This document shows, piece by piece, positions 27,900 to 36,697 of a stretch of 64,000 nucleotides of DNA. The DNA comes from Candidatus Albibeggiatoa sp. nov. NOAA (GTDB lineage Bacteria; Pseudomonadota; Gammaproteobacteria; Beggiatoales; Beggiatoaceae), in the NCBI GenBank assembly GCA_025800385.1, contig JAOXRS010000257.1, positions 124,001 through 188,000 of the forward strand, written 5' to 3'. Made by a program: the position numbers and the translations under genes. The stretch's first letter is position 1. Each line of letters starts with the position of its first letter. Under the pieces are notes generated by a model. That model saw only the letters and a list, made by a program, of their open reading frames with translations, searched no databases and had not been told where the DNA came from.

Positions 27900-28602
27900 T
27901 TTTGTCGCAGATTTAACCACAAAGCTTTGTGAGCTATTTGGTGATAAGTTGCGCAATGTATTTCAATTAGGCAGCTTATCCCACGGTGGTTTTAGTGAAC
28001 GATTTAGCGATATTGATATTGCCGTAGTGTTGTATGAGCCTGTCGCTGATGAGGTGATTGATGATGTTAAGCAGCACATCTTACAACTAGACCCAACGGC
28101 ATTAGCTAAACGAGTATCGCTATTCTGGACTGTACCTGATTTTTCATGGGGTCGTTTGCGCCCTGTGGATCAGCTCGACTTTTTAGATAATCGGGAATGC
28201 TTGTGGGGTGAGCCGTTGCAAGATTTACCTGCGCGTCCTGCTCTTGATATGGTGCGCAAAGACATGCACGATCATTCCTTGCCTTATTGGTCAGAAAAAA
28301 CTCAATATTTCGCCCAACAGTTACCCAATGATGAAAAAGCATTTAAAGAATTCGTGCGTTGCTTACTGTATCCCGCTCGACTGGTTTTCACATGGCAATT
28401 AGGCAAACTCGGTTCAAATGATGAAGCCGTTGAATATTTTATACAAGTTGCCCCAATGAGTTTAAGGCGTGACATGGTGCAAGATGCTCTGCGTTGCCGT
28501 CGCGCCGAAATCACTGACCAAGATTTATATCAATATCAACCTTATCTACTTGCCCAACATCAAGCCACATTCGCTTTTCTTGAACTGGAGATGCCATCAT
28601 GA
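27877..28602 (+). CDS. nucleotidyltransferase-domain protein
   Basis: The 241-residue protein begins with a Pol beta-type nucleotidyltransferase domain: FQLGSLSHGGFSERFSDIDIAVVL gives the GS...DxD signature (split: GSLSHGG and SDIDIAV). The C-terminal half is helical (KEFVRCLLYPARLVFTWQLG), as in aminoglycoside adenylyltransferase-like proteins. It could nucleotidylate a small molecule or a protein; no antitoxin partner of MNT/HEPN type is adjacent, so a toxin-antitoxin role is less likely than a pathway role. It overlaps the diiron gene upstream by 23 bases and the VOC gene downstream by four (ATGA). Confidence 0.75.
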   Translation: MKTNIYSDFVADLTTKLCELFGDKLRNVFQLGSLSHGGFSERFSDIDIAVVLYEPVADEVIDDVKQHILQLDPTALAKRVSLFWTVPDFSWGRLRPVDQLDFLDNRECLWGEPLQDLPARPALDMVRKDMHDHSLPYWSEKTQYFAQQLPNDEKAFKEFVRCLLYPARLVFTWQLGKLGSNDEAVEYFIQVAPMSLRRDMVQDALRCRRAEITDQDLYQYQPYLLAQHQATFAFLELEMPS

Positions 28603-29081
28603 ATATCCGTTATGTTCATACCAATATTGTCGCTAAAGATTGGCAATGTATCGCCGATTTCTATGAAAATGCACTGAATTGTACACGGTTAGAACCGAGT
28701 TTAGACATTGGTGGAAAATGGCTTGCTGATGGCACAGGTGTGACCGATGCTAAATTGACGGGGATTCATTTACGCTTTCCAGGGTATGGAGATACTGCAC
28801 CAACCTTGGAAATTTTCCAATATGTAGAGCAATTAGACCGTCCTGAACCTTCTGCGGCAAATCGCCCTGGGTTTGGTCATCTTGCATTTGAGGTCAGTGA
28901 TGTTGAAGCAGTCCGCAGCCAAATTTTAGCCCATGGTGGTAAAGATTTAGGTGTACCTGTGAGTAATAAATTAGAAGGACACGGTACTATTACTTTTACG
29001 TATATGACTGATCCTGAAGGCAATGTGATTGAGTTACAAAGCTGGGATGGCGTATCACGTTACGGCGCGGTTGATGCCTAA
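28599..29081 (+). CDS. VOC (glyoxalase/dioxygenase fold) protein
   Basis: The 160-residue protein shows paired beta-alpha-beta-beta-beta modules of the vicinal oxygen chelate superfamily. Motifs include VHTNIVAKDWQCIADFYENAL (first module; keep in mind His near the start), PGFGHLAFEVSDVEAV, and TYMTDPEGNVIELQSW, with His and Glu positions fitting a single metal site. It starts within the stop of the preceding gene, with GGAG upstream. VOC proteins can be lyases, isomerases, dioxygenases or resistance proteins, and the sequence does not choose among them. Confidence 0.82.
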   Translation: MNIRYVHTNIVAKDWQCIADFYENALNCTRLEPSLDIGGKWLADGTGVTDAKLTGIHLRFPGYGDTAPTLEIFQYVEQLDRPEPSAANRPGFGHLAFEVSDVEAVRSQILAHGGKDLGVPVSNKLEGHGTITFTYMTDPEGNVIELQSWDGVSRYGAVDA

Positions 29082-29103
29082 TTCAAATGATTGAGGTAAC
29101 ACC

Positions 29104-30057
29104 ATGGTTTATCAAAATATTCTTGAATACATTGGCAATACACCGCTAGTTAAGCTACATAGCATCAGCCAAGATGTGCCCTGTCATTTATATGCAAAAT
29201 GTGAATTTCTTAACCCTGGTGGTTCGGTAAAGGATCGCATTGCGGCACGGATGGTGGATGAGGCAGAAAAATCAGGGCGAATTAAACCGGGAGACACATT
29301 AATTGAGCCGACTTCTGGTAATACGGGGATTGGTTTAGCCATGGCAGGCGCGGTGAAAGGGTATAAGGTGGTTATCACCATGCCTGAAAAAATGAGCCGT
29401 GAAAAGCAAGTAGTGTTAGAGCGTTTAGGGGCTGAAATTGTACGTACACCGACGGAAGCAGCTTGGGACGCGCCAGAGAGTCATATTGGTGTAGCCAAAC
29501 GTTTAGTACAGGAATTGCCCAACGCCCATATTCTCGATCAATATTCAAATGCCAATAATCCCAATGCACATTATTACGGTACGGGGCAGGAAATCATTGA
29601 TGACTTAGATGGACAAGTGGATATGGTGGTGATTGGGGCAGGCACTGGCGGCACAATTACAGGCGTGGCGAAGCGTTTAAAAGAGCATAATCCTGACTGT
29701 ATTATCGTTGGTGCTGACCCTGTGGGTTCAATTCTCGCCAATGAAGATGATGAGGTGGGCACATACAAAGTAGAAGGGATTGGCTATGATTTTATTCCTA
29801 ATGTACTTGATCGCTCTATGATTGATGTCTGGGTTAAAACTGAAGATAAACCATCATTCCAGTTAGCACGCCGCTTGATTGAGGAAGAAGGCTTATTGTG
29901 TGGTGGCTCATCAGGTTCAGCATTGTATGCCGCTTTAGAACAGGCACAAAAATTACCAGAAAACGCAAATTGTGTGGTGATTTTACCTGATAGTGTGCGG
30001 AATTATTTGACTAAGTTTTTAAATCAAGATTGGATGAATGAGCATCAGTTTTTGTAG
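29104..30057 (+). CDS. cystathionine beta-synthase/cysteine synthase-like PLP enzyme
   Basis: The 317-residue fold-type II PLP enzyme has K43 in NPGGSVKDRIA, the substrate loop EPTSGNTGIGLAMAG and the phosphate-binding GAGTGGTITGVAKRL. The distal half (VEGIGYDFIPNVLDR, EGLLCGGSSGSAL, VVILPDSVRNYLTKFLNQDWM) is closer to the catalytic core of cystathionine beta-synthase than to CysK. It lacks the N-terminal haem-binding region and the C-terminal CBS domain pair. It could make cystathionine, cysteine or another beta-substituted amino acid. It is the last gene of the six-gene run, 22 bases after the VOC gene with a GAGG ribosome site. Confidence 0.88.
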   Translation: MVYQNILEYIGNTPLVKLHSISQDVPCHLYAKCEFLNPGGSVKDRIAARMVDEAEKSGRIKPGDTLIEPTSGNTGIGLAMAGAVKGYKVVITMPEKMSREKQVVLERLGAEIVRTPTEAAWDAPESHIGVAKRLVQELPNAHILDQYSNANNPNAHYYGTGQEIIDDLDGQVDMVVIGAGTGGTITGVAKRLKEHNPDCIIVGADPVGSILANEDDEVGTYKVEGIGYDFIPNVLDRSMIDVWVKTEDKPSFQLARRLIEEEGLLCGGSSGSALYAALEQAQKLPENANCVVILPDSVRNYLTKFLNQDWMNEHQFL

Positions 30058-30755
30058 AATTTATTTGAAGTTTACAAAATTATTATGATGCAACATACCT
30101 CATTTTTTATAAACTCAGAGGGTTGGTGATTTTTATCTTTAACTAAATTTTTTGCCAACCCTACATGCACCTAAAGTGTTTTATATTAGCCCTCTTTTCA
30201 ATAGCCCTTCACAATTTCCTAATCAAAAATTCATATTTTTTCTTATCTCACTTTTTATCAGAAAGCTTGTCGCATAAAACCAAAACATTGTAAATATACC
30301 TAATTTTATTTGATTGATATTAAAAATATTATTTTACTATAAAAGTAAATTTATGTCATAAAATATAATATTTATAAATAACTCAGATTAATTTAATTTT
30401 ATGAATAAGTGAACCTGCCTATATAAAATATTATTTTGAATGTTGATAACAACTAACAATACACTAGTTGTTAAAAGCTGAGATTGTTGAAATTAAGACA
30501 ACGTTTTTAAATGTGACAGTGACGTATTTTTGGCGCAAATGACAGTAAAAATAAGTCTTTTGTTAATTATAATGAAACTTGATTTAACTATTTTGCATCT
30601 CTTTATATTGCATAAAGTTTATGTTATTTAAGTTAATAAATACGCACTTTACATCAATTTAAAAAGTATTAGGCAAAAAAATAGCCCGAGAGTCACAAAA
30701 CTCCGAGCTATGTACTTGTTTAATAAAGTGTAAAACAATCTGTAGAGCCTGTATT
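30058..30755. other. intergenic region marking the start of accessory DNA
   Basis: This stretch of about 700 bases is strongly AT-rich and has no supported gene. An 8-bp inverted repeat (AGGGTTGG at 30119, CCAACCCT at 30155) with a T-rich loop lies shortly after the PLP gene and may terminate the operon weakly. A second, GC-rich hairpin near 30673-30710 is listed separately. Confidence 0.5.
30673..30710 (-). terminator. intrinsic terminator in minus orientation, upstream of HU-like gene
   Basis: On the minus strand a stem of about 10 bp with one bulge (AGCTCGGAGT with ACTCTCGGGCT) is followed by ATTTTTTTG, the classic terminator form. No minus-strand gene is visible upstream of it, so it may end an antisense or unannotated short RNA, or be left over from rearrangement. 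Confidence 0.5.
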
Positions 30756-31079
30756 ATGTCACAAGATTTAGGTCGCTTCAACAAAATTCAGTTCGAAGAG
30801 CTTGCTCACGCATTATTACGTGAATATGGTCTTCCCATCTCGAAAAAAACCTCTGAACAGTTCATTGATGACTTCTTTACACAAATCCAAATGACCTTAG
30901 CCCAAGGTAATCGGGTGAAGTTTCCTGGGATCGGTACGTTGAGTATTGAGACTAAAGAAGAGCGCGTATTTGACTGTTATTTACCACACGCCAAAGGCAC
31001 GCATGTGTTGCCGAAAAGAAAGGTGGTGAAATTTAACAGCTCGAAGCATTTGAGCTATCGTTTAGAAGCAAAAAAATAA
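30756..31079 (+). CDS. HU/IHF-family DNA-binding protein
   Basis: The 107-residue protein has an HU-like C-terminal half: FFTQIQMTLAQGNRVKFPGIGTLSIET, a shortened beta-arm region and KVVKFNSSKHLSYRLE. The arm lacks the canonical RNP of HU (GRNPQTG) and reads HAKGTHVLPKRKVVKF, as in divergent phage- or element-borne members. It begins the probable replication module of an integrated element, 125 bases before the next gene, and may bend DNA for replication or recombination. Confidence 0.75.
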   Translation: MSQDLGRFNKIQFEELAHALLREYGLPISKKTSEQFIDDFFTQIQMTLAQGNRVKFPGIGTLSIETKEERVFDCYLPHAKGTHVLPKRKVVKFNSSKHLSYRLEAKK

Positions 31080-31203
31080 GCCTTTACCAAGCTGGAGATT
31101 GGAAATAGCTTGATAAAGACTCAAATAAACTAAAAAGCACATTTTAATAATAAAATTAATATATTGCAAGCTTTTTCCGTCTCCTTATCACTAGGAGAAC
31201 ACC

Positions 31204-31611
31204 ATGGATATTATTCCAACATTGCCCGCAATGCAGCACGCATTAGCGCAGGCGATACCGTATCATTTTAAGCATTTGATTGAAGAATGGTTTTATAAGC
31301 GTTTACAAGGTTTAGAGGATGAGGCGTTATTGTCTTTAACTACAGCCAAGCAAATTTTGAATCATTATCAACAGTATAGCTCTAATGATATAGGGCAAGC
31401 TGCCGATAAATGGTTGCAACAATGTGAGTTGGTTATTTCAATTCATTTTGAACAACGTCGTTTTATCCGTTTGAAATTAAGCGATTACCAGAAAGACCTT
31501 GACCAGTTTTATCACACCATCCGTACGTATAAAGCCTATGGTTGGCGGGAAACTCTATTGACGCATCAGAATGGCGACATCATTCAAACCTTGCAATTGG
31601 AGGGCGAATAA
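31204..31611 (+). CDS. hypothetical protein of 135 residues
   Basis: I do not recognise a family. The protein is soluble and helical (LPAMQHALAQAIPYHFKHLIEEWFY, then LSLTTAKQILNHYQQY), with no Cys clusters or membrane segment. AGGAG lies just before the ATG. Its stop TAA overlaps the ATG of the following replication protein (TAATG), so the two are translationally coupled and probably function together, perhaps as a replication accessory or regulator. Confidence 0.65.
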   Translation: MDIIPTLPAMQHALAQAIPYHFKHLIEEWFYKRLQGLEDEALLSLTTAKQILNHYQQYSSNDIGQAADKWLQQCELVISIHFEQRRFIRLKLSDYQKDLDQFYHTIRTYKAYGWRETLLTHQNGDIIQTLQLEGE

Positions 31612-34418
31612 TGATCGGAATGCCGTGGCAGCAATGGGCTGAGTCCGCATTATACGCTTTAGATAACAATGTGAGTCGCACCGAGTGGGTTAGAATTTTA
31701 GCCGCGTTTTACGATGCCAGCAATGGTGAAGGCGAGCAAATCGCGCATCAATGGTCATTGCAGGGTTATGCGGGAAAGTTGAGTGATAGCGAGTGGAGAA
31801 CGGCGTGGCGCAGTGTGCAATCGATGAATATTAGCGCGGGCACATTGGTGTATTTGGCGCAGCAAGCGGGTTGGCGATTCCCTAATCAAGGTGATTTAAG
31901 TGATGAACAGCGTAAGTTGTTGAAATTAAAAATAGAGCAAGCAAGGCAAGAAGCGGCTGAACGACGACAAATCCAACAGAAAAAAATGGAGTTGGCACGA
32001 CAGCAAGTCTCTGAATTAGCACAGGATGAATGGGAAATTATAGGATTTCAATGCTCTGCCAATAATTATTTGACTAAGTGCAAGAAATTCACAGTTAAGC
32101 AAATAATGACCTTGAAGGCAATAGGGTTTCAAAAAGATGTGATTGTGATCCCTGCTATGGACATTGATGGCTCAATTCACAACCTGCAAAAAATCTATCC
32201 GAAAACAGGTGATCGAGAGCATAAGTTTTTCCATCCAACCCAAGATATTGTTAACGGTCGCGGTGGGCGAGTTCATGGTTGCATGTTTACTTTAGGTGAG
32301 ATTTCGAGCAAAGGAGTGATTTTGGTCACGACGGGTTTGGCGGATCAGATTGCGTTGCATTTGAGCACGGGTTTGCCTGTGGCGAATGGCTTTAATGACA
32401 ACAATTTATCGCCTGTGATTACTGCTTTGAGTCGCAAATATCCTGAGCCAAATTACACGATTATCAATTGTGCCGATGATGACCAGTGGGGCGAGAAAAA
32501 TTCAGGTCGCCAGACTGCCAGCCAATTGCCGTGTCCTTCGGTGTTTCCACAGTTTTCGCCAGCGCATTTGAATCCTGAACACCAGCCCAAGGATTTTTGG
32601 GATATGTATGATTTAGAAGGTCGAGACGCGGTACGCACCTTATTGGATCGATTTATCAGTCAGACCACGCGCTTGCCTGAAAGTTTTTTTCGGAAAGATA
32701 AGCAATTGTATAAAAAGGTTAAATTCAAGGATAGAGAAACCAAAAGTCTGGAGGAAAAGGATTTATTCATTGCCGATTTTGTCAAAGTGGTGGCGCGGGC
32801 GACTGATGATAAAGGACGAAATTATGCCTGTGTGGTGAAATTCTTTGATCGACAGGGTGATATTCAAAAATTGATTTTTGCTGATGAAATGTTAGAAACG
32901 CCTGAAAAATTAAGAGCTTTATTGCGTGGGCGTGGCTTGCGGATGTCGACCAATGGCAGTGCAAAAACCGCTTTTTTAGAATATCTAAATGATTCAATTA
33001 CTAACAGATGGATTGAGCAAAGTGCCAGAACAGGCTGGTATCGGGATTTGCCTGTGTTTGTTACGCCAAAAGAGGTGATCGGGCATTACAGCAAAGAAAT
33101 TATGTATGACGATTCAAATTTGCCTGCTACCCCTCAGTTTAGTGGTTTGTACGATCAAAAAGGTTCGCTTGAGCAGTGGAAGCAATGTGTGGCTGCGCCT
33201 TGTGTGGGCAATTCGCGGCTGGTGTTTGCCTTGAGTTGTGCGTTCGCGCCAATTTTGTTGAAGTGGTTGCCAGATGCGGCGGGTGGTTTTCAGTTACGTG
33301 GTACGAGTTCCGAGGGCAAGACCACGGCATTATCGGTATCAGCTTCAGTGTGGGGAGGCGTATTGACGGCGCAGACTTGGTTATCGACCGCGAGTTCATT
33401 GGACAAGATTGGTGAATTGTATAACCACGCGTTTTTAGGCTTGGATGAGATTAAGCAAGCTCCCGCGAAAGACATCGGCAATGTGATGTATATGATTGCG
33501 GGTGGTCGAGGCAAGAATCGTTCAGCGCAAGGTGGTGATAAATTACAAGCGATTAAGATTTTCACCACGATTTTTTTATCTACGGGTGAGAAGACGATAC
33601 AGCAGTTGCTTGAAATAATTGGAGAATCCAGTGATGCGGGGATGGAGGCACGAATGGCAGATTTAACCGCGAATGCAGGCAAAGGCCATGGGGTGTTTGA
33701 TACTTTGCACGATTTTGCTAGCGGCAAGGATTTGTCAGAGCATTTGAATCAGTATGCTAAGCATCGGGTGTATGGGGTGGCTGCGCCTGCGTTTATTCAT
33801 GGCTTGTTGGATCAGTTTGCGTCGGATACGGTGGAGATGGTGATTAAGGATAAAGTCAAGGCGTTTCGTGAGCAGTTTTGTCCGCCAGATGCGGAGGGGC
33901 AAGTGCATCGGGTGATGGAGCGGTTTGGTTTGGTGGCAGCGGCTGGGGAGTTGGCGGTGGAGTTGGATATTTTGCCGTTTCCGCGTGGGGAGTGTGTGGC
34001 GCAAGTTGGCGTGTGTTTTCAGCAGTGGCTGGCGGATCGTGGCGGGTCAGGGCAGTTGGAGAAACATAAGATTATTGAGGCGGTGAAGTTGTTTGTGATT
34101 GAGAATATGTTTAGTCGGTTTTTTGATATGGATAGTTATGACAAGGCGGATGGGTTGTTGTCGGATTCAGCGGTGACGCAGTTGGTTGGCGGGCGGAAAA
34201 CGGTGAATGGGCAGCAGCAGTTTTTGATTTTTCCAACCACGTTTAAGAATGAGTTGTGTAAGCAGTTTCCTTATAAGCAGGTGTGTGAGGTATTGCGGGA
34301 AGCGGGGATTTTACGCACGCCGAGTAAGGGTTTTACCACGCCTGAGCGTATGGCATTTTTTAAGCGGTCGGGGAAGGAACGGGTGTATAAGATTATTTTG
34401 CCTGATGAGGAGGAGTAA
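31611..34418 (+). CDS. mobile-element replication protein: PriCT/Toprim/DUF927 helicase
   Basis: The 935-residue protein has an N-terminal PriCT_2-like segment (about 1-100: WVRILAAFYDASNGEGEQIAHQWS, SEWRTAWRSVQ), a Toprim_3-like region around residues 230-320 (VTTGLADQIALHLSTG, TIINCADDD), and a DUF927 helicase core from about 450. The latter has Walker A GTSSEGKTTALSVS, Walker B-like FLGLDEIKQAP and a sensor-like STGEKTIQQLL. Such proteins prime and unwind DNA for plasmids, satellites and integrative elements. I start at 31611 (MIGMPWQQW), coupled to the upstream stop, not at 31542, whose first 23 residues are the shadow of the previous gene. From about 33.7 kb the coding sequence becomes markedly G-rich, which hints at a mosaic origin. 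Confidence 0.82.
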   Translation: MIGMPWQQWAESALYALDNNVSRTEWVRILAAFYDASNGEGEQIAHQWSLQGYAGKLSDSEWRTAWRSVQSMNISAGTLVYLAQQAGWRFPNQGDLSDEQRKLLKLKIEQARQEAAERRQIQQKKMELARQQVSELAQDEWEIIGFQCSANNYLTKCKKFTVKQIMTLKAIGFQKDVIVIPAMDIDGSIHNLQKIYPKTGDREHKFFHPTQDIVNGRGGRVHGCMFTLGEISSKGVILVTTGLADQIALHLSTGLPVANGFNDNNLSPVITALSRKYPEPNYTIINCADDDQWGEKNSGRQTASQLPCPSVFPQFSPAHLNPEHQPKDFWDMYDLEGRDAVRTLLDRFISQTTRLPESFFRKDKQLYKKVKFKDRETKSLEEKDLFIADFVKVVARATDDKGRNYACVVKFFDRQGDIQKLIFADEMLETPEKLRALLRGRGLRMSTNGSAKTAFLEYLNDSITNRWIEQSARTGWYRDLPVFVTPKEVIGHYSKEIMYDDSNLPATPQFSGLYDQKGSLEQWKQCVAAPCVGNSRLVFALSCAFAPILLKWLPDAAGGFQLRGTSSEGKTTALSVSASVWGGVLTAQTWLSTASSLDKIGELYNHAFLGLDEIKQAPAKDIGNVMYMIAGGRGKNRSAQGGDKLQAIKIFTTIFLSTGEKTIQQLLEIIGESSDAGMEARMADLTANAGKGHGVFDTLHDFASGKDLSEHLNQYAKHRVYGVAAPAFIHGLLDQFASDTVEMVIKDKVKAFREQFCPPDAEGQVHRVMERFGLVAAAGELAVELDILPFPRGECVAQVGVCFQQWLADRGGSGQLEKHKIIEAVKLFVIENMFSRFFDMDSYDKADGLLSDSAVTQLVGGRKTVNGQQQFLIFPTTFKNELCKQFPYKQVCEVLREAGILRTPSKGFTTPERMAFFKRSGKERVYKIILPDEEE

Positions 34419-34834
34419 ACGGCTCGATTGGGTCAACTGAGTTGGAAAGAGTCGAGCTACTCAACACCTTGTGAGTATAAGTGGCTCGACTGGGTCGTTT
34501 GGTACGAATGTTTGTTAGAATATTTACTCGTTCGAAATCTCGGTTTTGGAATGCGTGCGTTTGTATCTCAGTTAGTTGAAGGTATTGCAAAGCAAAGCAT
34601 TTTGTGCTGTTCTTTCCGAGTATCACTGGGTCACGAGCTATACAGCCTAAAAGTAATAGAAAGACCCTATTGCATTTTGATAAGGTATGGTATAAAGCAT
34701 GTAATCTTGTAGAACGGCAATTTAAAAGTTGCAAAGCTATATGCTAAGCATAGTGCACGGAAGTGTGTTTTAATACTCTGTAATGTTTCTGAGCGAAGCG
34801 TTATTTCCTAAAAGTATAAAGTGCCGCGAACGAC
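34419..34834. other. intergenic region with TCGA-containing short repeats
   Basis: No gene is supported here; the frames present on both strands have no ribosome site or family match. Two related 15-mers, GGCTCGATTGGGTCA (34421) and GGCTCGACTGGGTCG (34483), lie in direct orientation. Part of the second recurs inverted at 48236. Composition changes within the region. Confidence 0.5.
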
Positions 34835-35281
34835 TCAATATGCGGGGTAAGTTGTCGCTTTAATTCTTACGGCGATTTCGCCCAGTGCCCCGACGCTTGA
34901 TGTATTCCCCTTACTGGTTATTTCCATCTCGTACGTTCTTTTCACCCATTGCGAATTTAGTTCGAATTTTTTAGGATTTGTCTTGTCGCGGAGTTCGCAA
35001 GTGTTTGCCCCAGAGTACGCGGAAGAATAGTGTAAGGTCACTATTTCGCTCCCGTCGTGGTCATATTCATTTGATATTGACGCGTCGTAGTCGTAAAATC
35101 TAATGATACCAGATGCCCCATACATTCCCCAAGCCTTGCTCTCGAGTTTGCTAGTTTTATATTTATTATTGGCGGTGGCGTGGAATTTCCCCTCGTGATC
35201 GGCTTTCCCATCGTACACGGTTATCACCCCATAAGCATTAAAATCCACCGGTCGAAAATTCACGATTACCCATTGAGCCAT
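34835..35281 (-). CDS. aegerolysin-family protein (possible membrane-binding protein)
   Basis: The 148-residue protein matches the aegerolysin pattern over its length: start MAQWVIVNFRPVDFNAYG, the GKFHA segment, GASGIIRFYDYD, and the diagnostic end QWVKRTYEMEITSKGNTSS followed by VGALGEIAVRI. Fungal ostreolysins show MAYAQWVII and SGALGTITVD at equivalent places. Aegerolysins are small acidic beta-sandwich proteins that bind membrane lipids such as ceramide phosphoethanolamine and can form pores with a MACPF partner. No MACPF gene is visible in the window. It has no signal peptide, as is usual for the family. The base composition is richer in GC and CG than its neighbours, which suggests lateral transfer. 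The ribosome site AAAGGAG precedes the ATG. Confidence 0.68.
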   Translation of the reverse strand: MAQWVIVNFRPVDFNAYGVITVYDGKADHEGKFHATANNKYKTSKLESKAWGMYGASGIIRFYDYDASISNEYDHDGSEIVTLHYSSAYSGANTCELRDKTNPKKFELNSQWVKRTYEMEITSKGNTSSVGALGEIAVRIKATTYPAY

Positions 35282-36018
35282 GCTATGTTCTCCTTTCTGT
35301 TAATTGTTCAGCACTAAGTATTATGGTGCAGCCTGTTGTGTACTGTGTTTATGAATTGATAAGTTTAGTTGTCCTGGATTCTCAAGACAGTAGTGGGAGT
35401 TTTACATCACACCAATTGATGTTATGAATAAAAGCTTCGACCACAAAGTGGAATAATGTACTTTTTTTAGTTTTGACCACTGTTGCTTTACAATATTGTT
35501 TAGGAAAAATGTTCCTTCGCACTATCCAAAACGTGCTTCCCAGCCCACACCTCATACCAACCTTCAACCACGACAACTCCACTTCTCACCCAACGCTTCC
35601 ATCGTTCGACATACTGCCCAATGTCCGTTTCCGAAACACCTTGCTCATAAAGCTGGCGCAGTTTGCCCTGATGGTTAGCCCATGTTTTCCAAGCGATATA
35701 CTGTAGCCCAGAAAGCCTGTAAACTTAATGCGTCTGATAAATGACAGTACGATACTAAACCACCATTTAATGAAAGTAAATATAACTAAAGTTGTAAATG
35801 ATCCGATTAAATTGATAATTTAGAGTAACTATTTAAAAATTTTACAAGTAAAAATTCGTTATAAAAAGAGATATTTTATTCTTGAAATCCATTTTGTATA
35901 AATAATATTTGAGGGCAGAAAATAATGAGTTGAAGATGAGCTGCTTGATAAGAAAATGATTTGATTGAAATGCTTGCTTAACCCATACCCTATCCTATTG
36001 ATAAATAGGAAAAATATT
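35282..36018. other. intergenic region with decayed coding fragment
   Basis: About 740 bases lie between the aegerolysin gene and the broken AbrB gene. On the minus strand, 35729-35500 is an open frame without a start codon, with protein-like composition (LQYIAWKTWANHQGKL, then DIGQYVERWKRWVRSG). It looks like a fragment of a lost gene that I do not recognise. The rest is AT-rich and featureless. Confidence 0.35.
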
Positions 36019-36179
36019 ATGCAACAACAAGCAATTGTTTTACAAATGAATGCACAAGGCCAATTCACCCTACCATCAGCATTACAACAAGCTTTAAATA
36101 TCAAAGCAGGTGGTACACTTAAATAGTTCAAAATGTAGTAAAGGTTTTGGAGCCTGAACCGATTAGGAGTGCGGAATAA
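36019..36179 (+). pseudogene. truncated AbrB/MazE-type antitoxin gene, frameshifted
   Basis: The ATG at 36019 opens a 35-codon frame (MQQQAIVLQMNAQGQFTLPS) with the SpoVT-AbrB signature of an antitoxin DNA-binding domain (G.FTLP..L...L.IK.G). It stops early at TAG 36124. If one A were added to the AAA before the stop, the frame would run on (TLKIVQNVVKVLEPEPIRS) to TAA 36179, matching the normal 50-odd-residue domain. So the gene carries a one-base deletion in a short A-run. No PIN or MazF toxin gene follows; 36297-36620 is unrelated and on the other strand. Confidence 0.6.
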
Positions 36180-36296
36180 ATAGTGAGTATGTAACTTGCC
36201 GTTAATGCTAATATAACAATAGTCAATCCCATCCAAACCAGTCATATTGATCCCAAGCATCCACAAGCGGTTTGAAAAACCACCACCAATATTCTT

Positions 36297-36620
36297 TTAT
36301 TTAATATCTGCTCGATTTTGCCATTTTTCTAAATCAATATGTAGAGCAATCATTTGCCCTATTTTTCTAAATCTTTCATCTAATTCACTTAATTGTTGGA
36401 TGGATGCCCAAACCTCTTTATTAGGTAACTGACATTGCTTACAGTTAGCTGCTAATTGTTCTTCGATTTCTGTACATAGCAATAGTAGCTCCATCAATTG
36501 GTTGCTTTGTACACAATCTTTTTTGCTAAAAACCAACCCAATACACTGTAATTGATCTGCAAACTCATTCACTTTTTGCGTTAGCTCATCGTTATTTGAT
36601 AAATTTATTACTTTATCCAT
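36297..36620 (-). CDS. hypothetical helical protein of 107 residues
   Basis: I do not recognise this small, acidic, helical protein (MDKVINLSNNDELTQKVNEF; two Cys in CKQC near the centre). It could be a coiled-coil structural or regulatory protein. Its start is preceded, about 80 bases upstream, by four copies of an 8-base repeat listed separately, which lies where a promoter would be expected. Confidence 0.5.
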   Translation of the reverse strand: MDKVINLSNNDELTQKVNEFADQLQCIGLVFSKKDCVQSNQLMELLLLCTEIEEQLAANCKQCQLPNKEVWASIQQLSELDERFRKIGQMIALHIDLEKWQNRADIK

Positions 36621-36697
36621 AACGCTACCTTAAGAAGTGCTTTCTTTTTGAAGATGTGTGAGTTCATTCAGTCTTATATGAAAATTGACATTATTAT

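Noticed and set aside
27877..28602. MNT/HEPN toxin-antitoxin component
   Set aside because: There is no HEPN gene beside it, and overlaps with the diiron and VOC genes place it in a biosynthetic-looking operon.
33139..34004. Several minus-strand ORFs within the replication gene
   Set aside because: They arise from the G-rich codons on the opposite strand and lie wholly inside a well-supported coding region.
34393..34734. Overlapping ORFs on both strands (113 codons minus, 94 codons plus) after the replication gene
   Set aside because: No ribosome sites, no family resemblance, and they overlap the end of a certain gene or each other; their residue make-up is not protein-like.
36019..36620. 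AbrB-type antitoxin plus the 107-residue gene as a toxin-antitoxin pair
   Set aside because: The antitoxin frame is broken, the second gene is on the opposite strand and has no toxin-like motifs.
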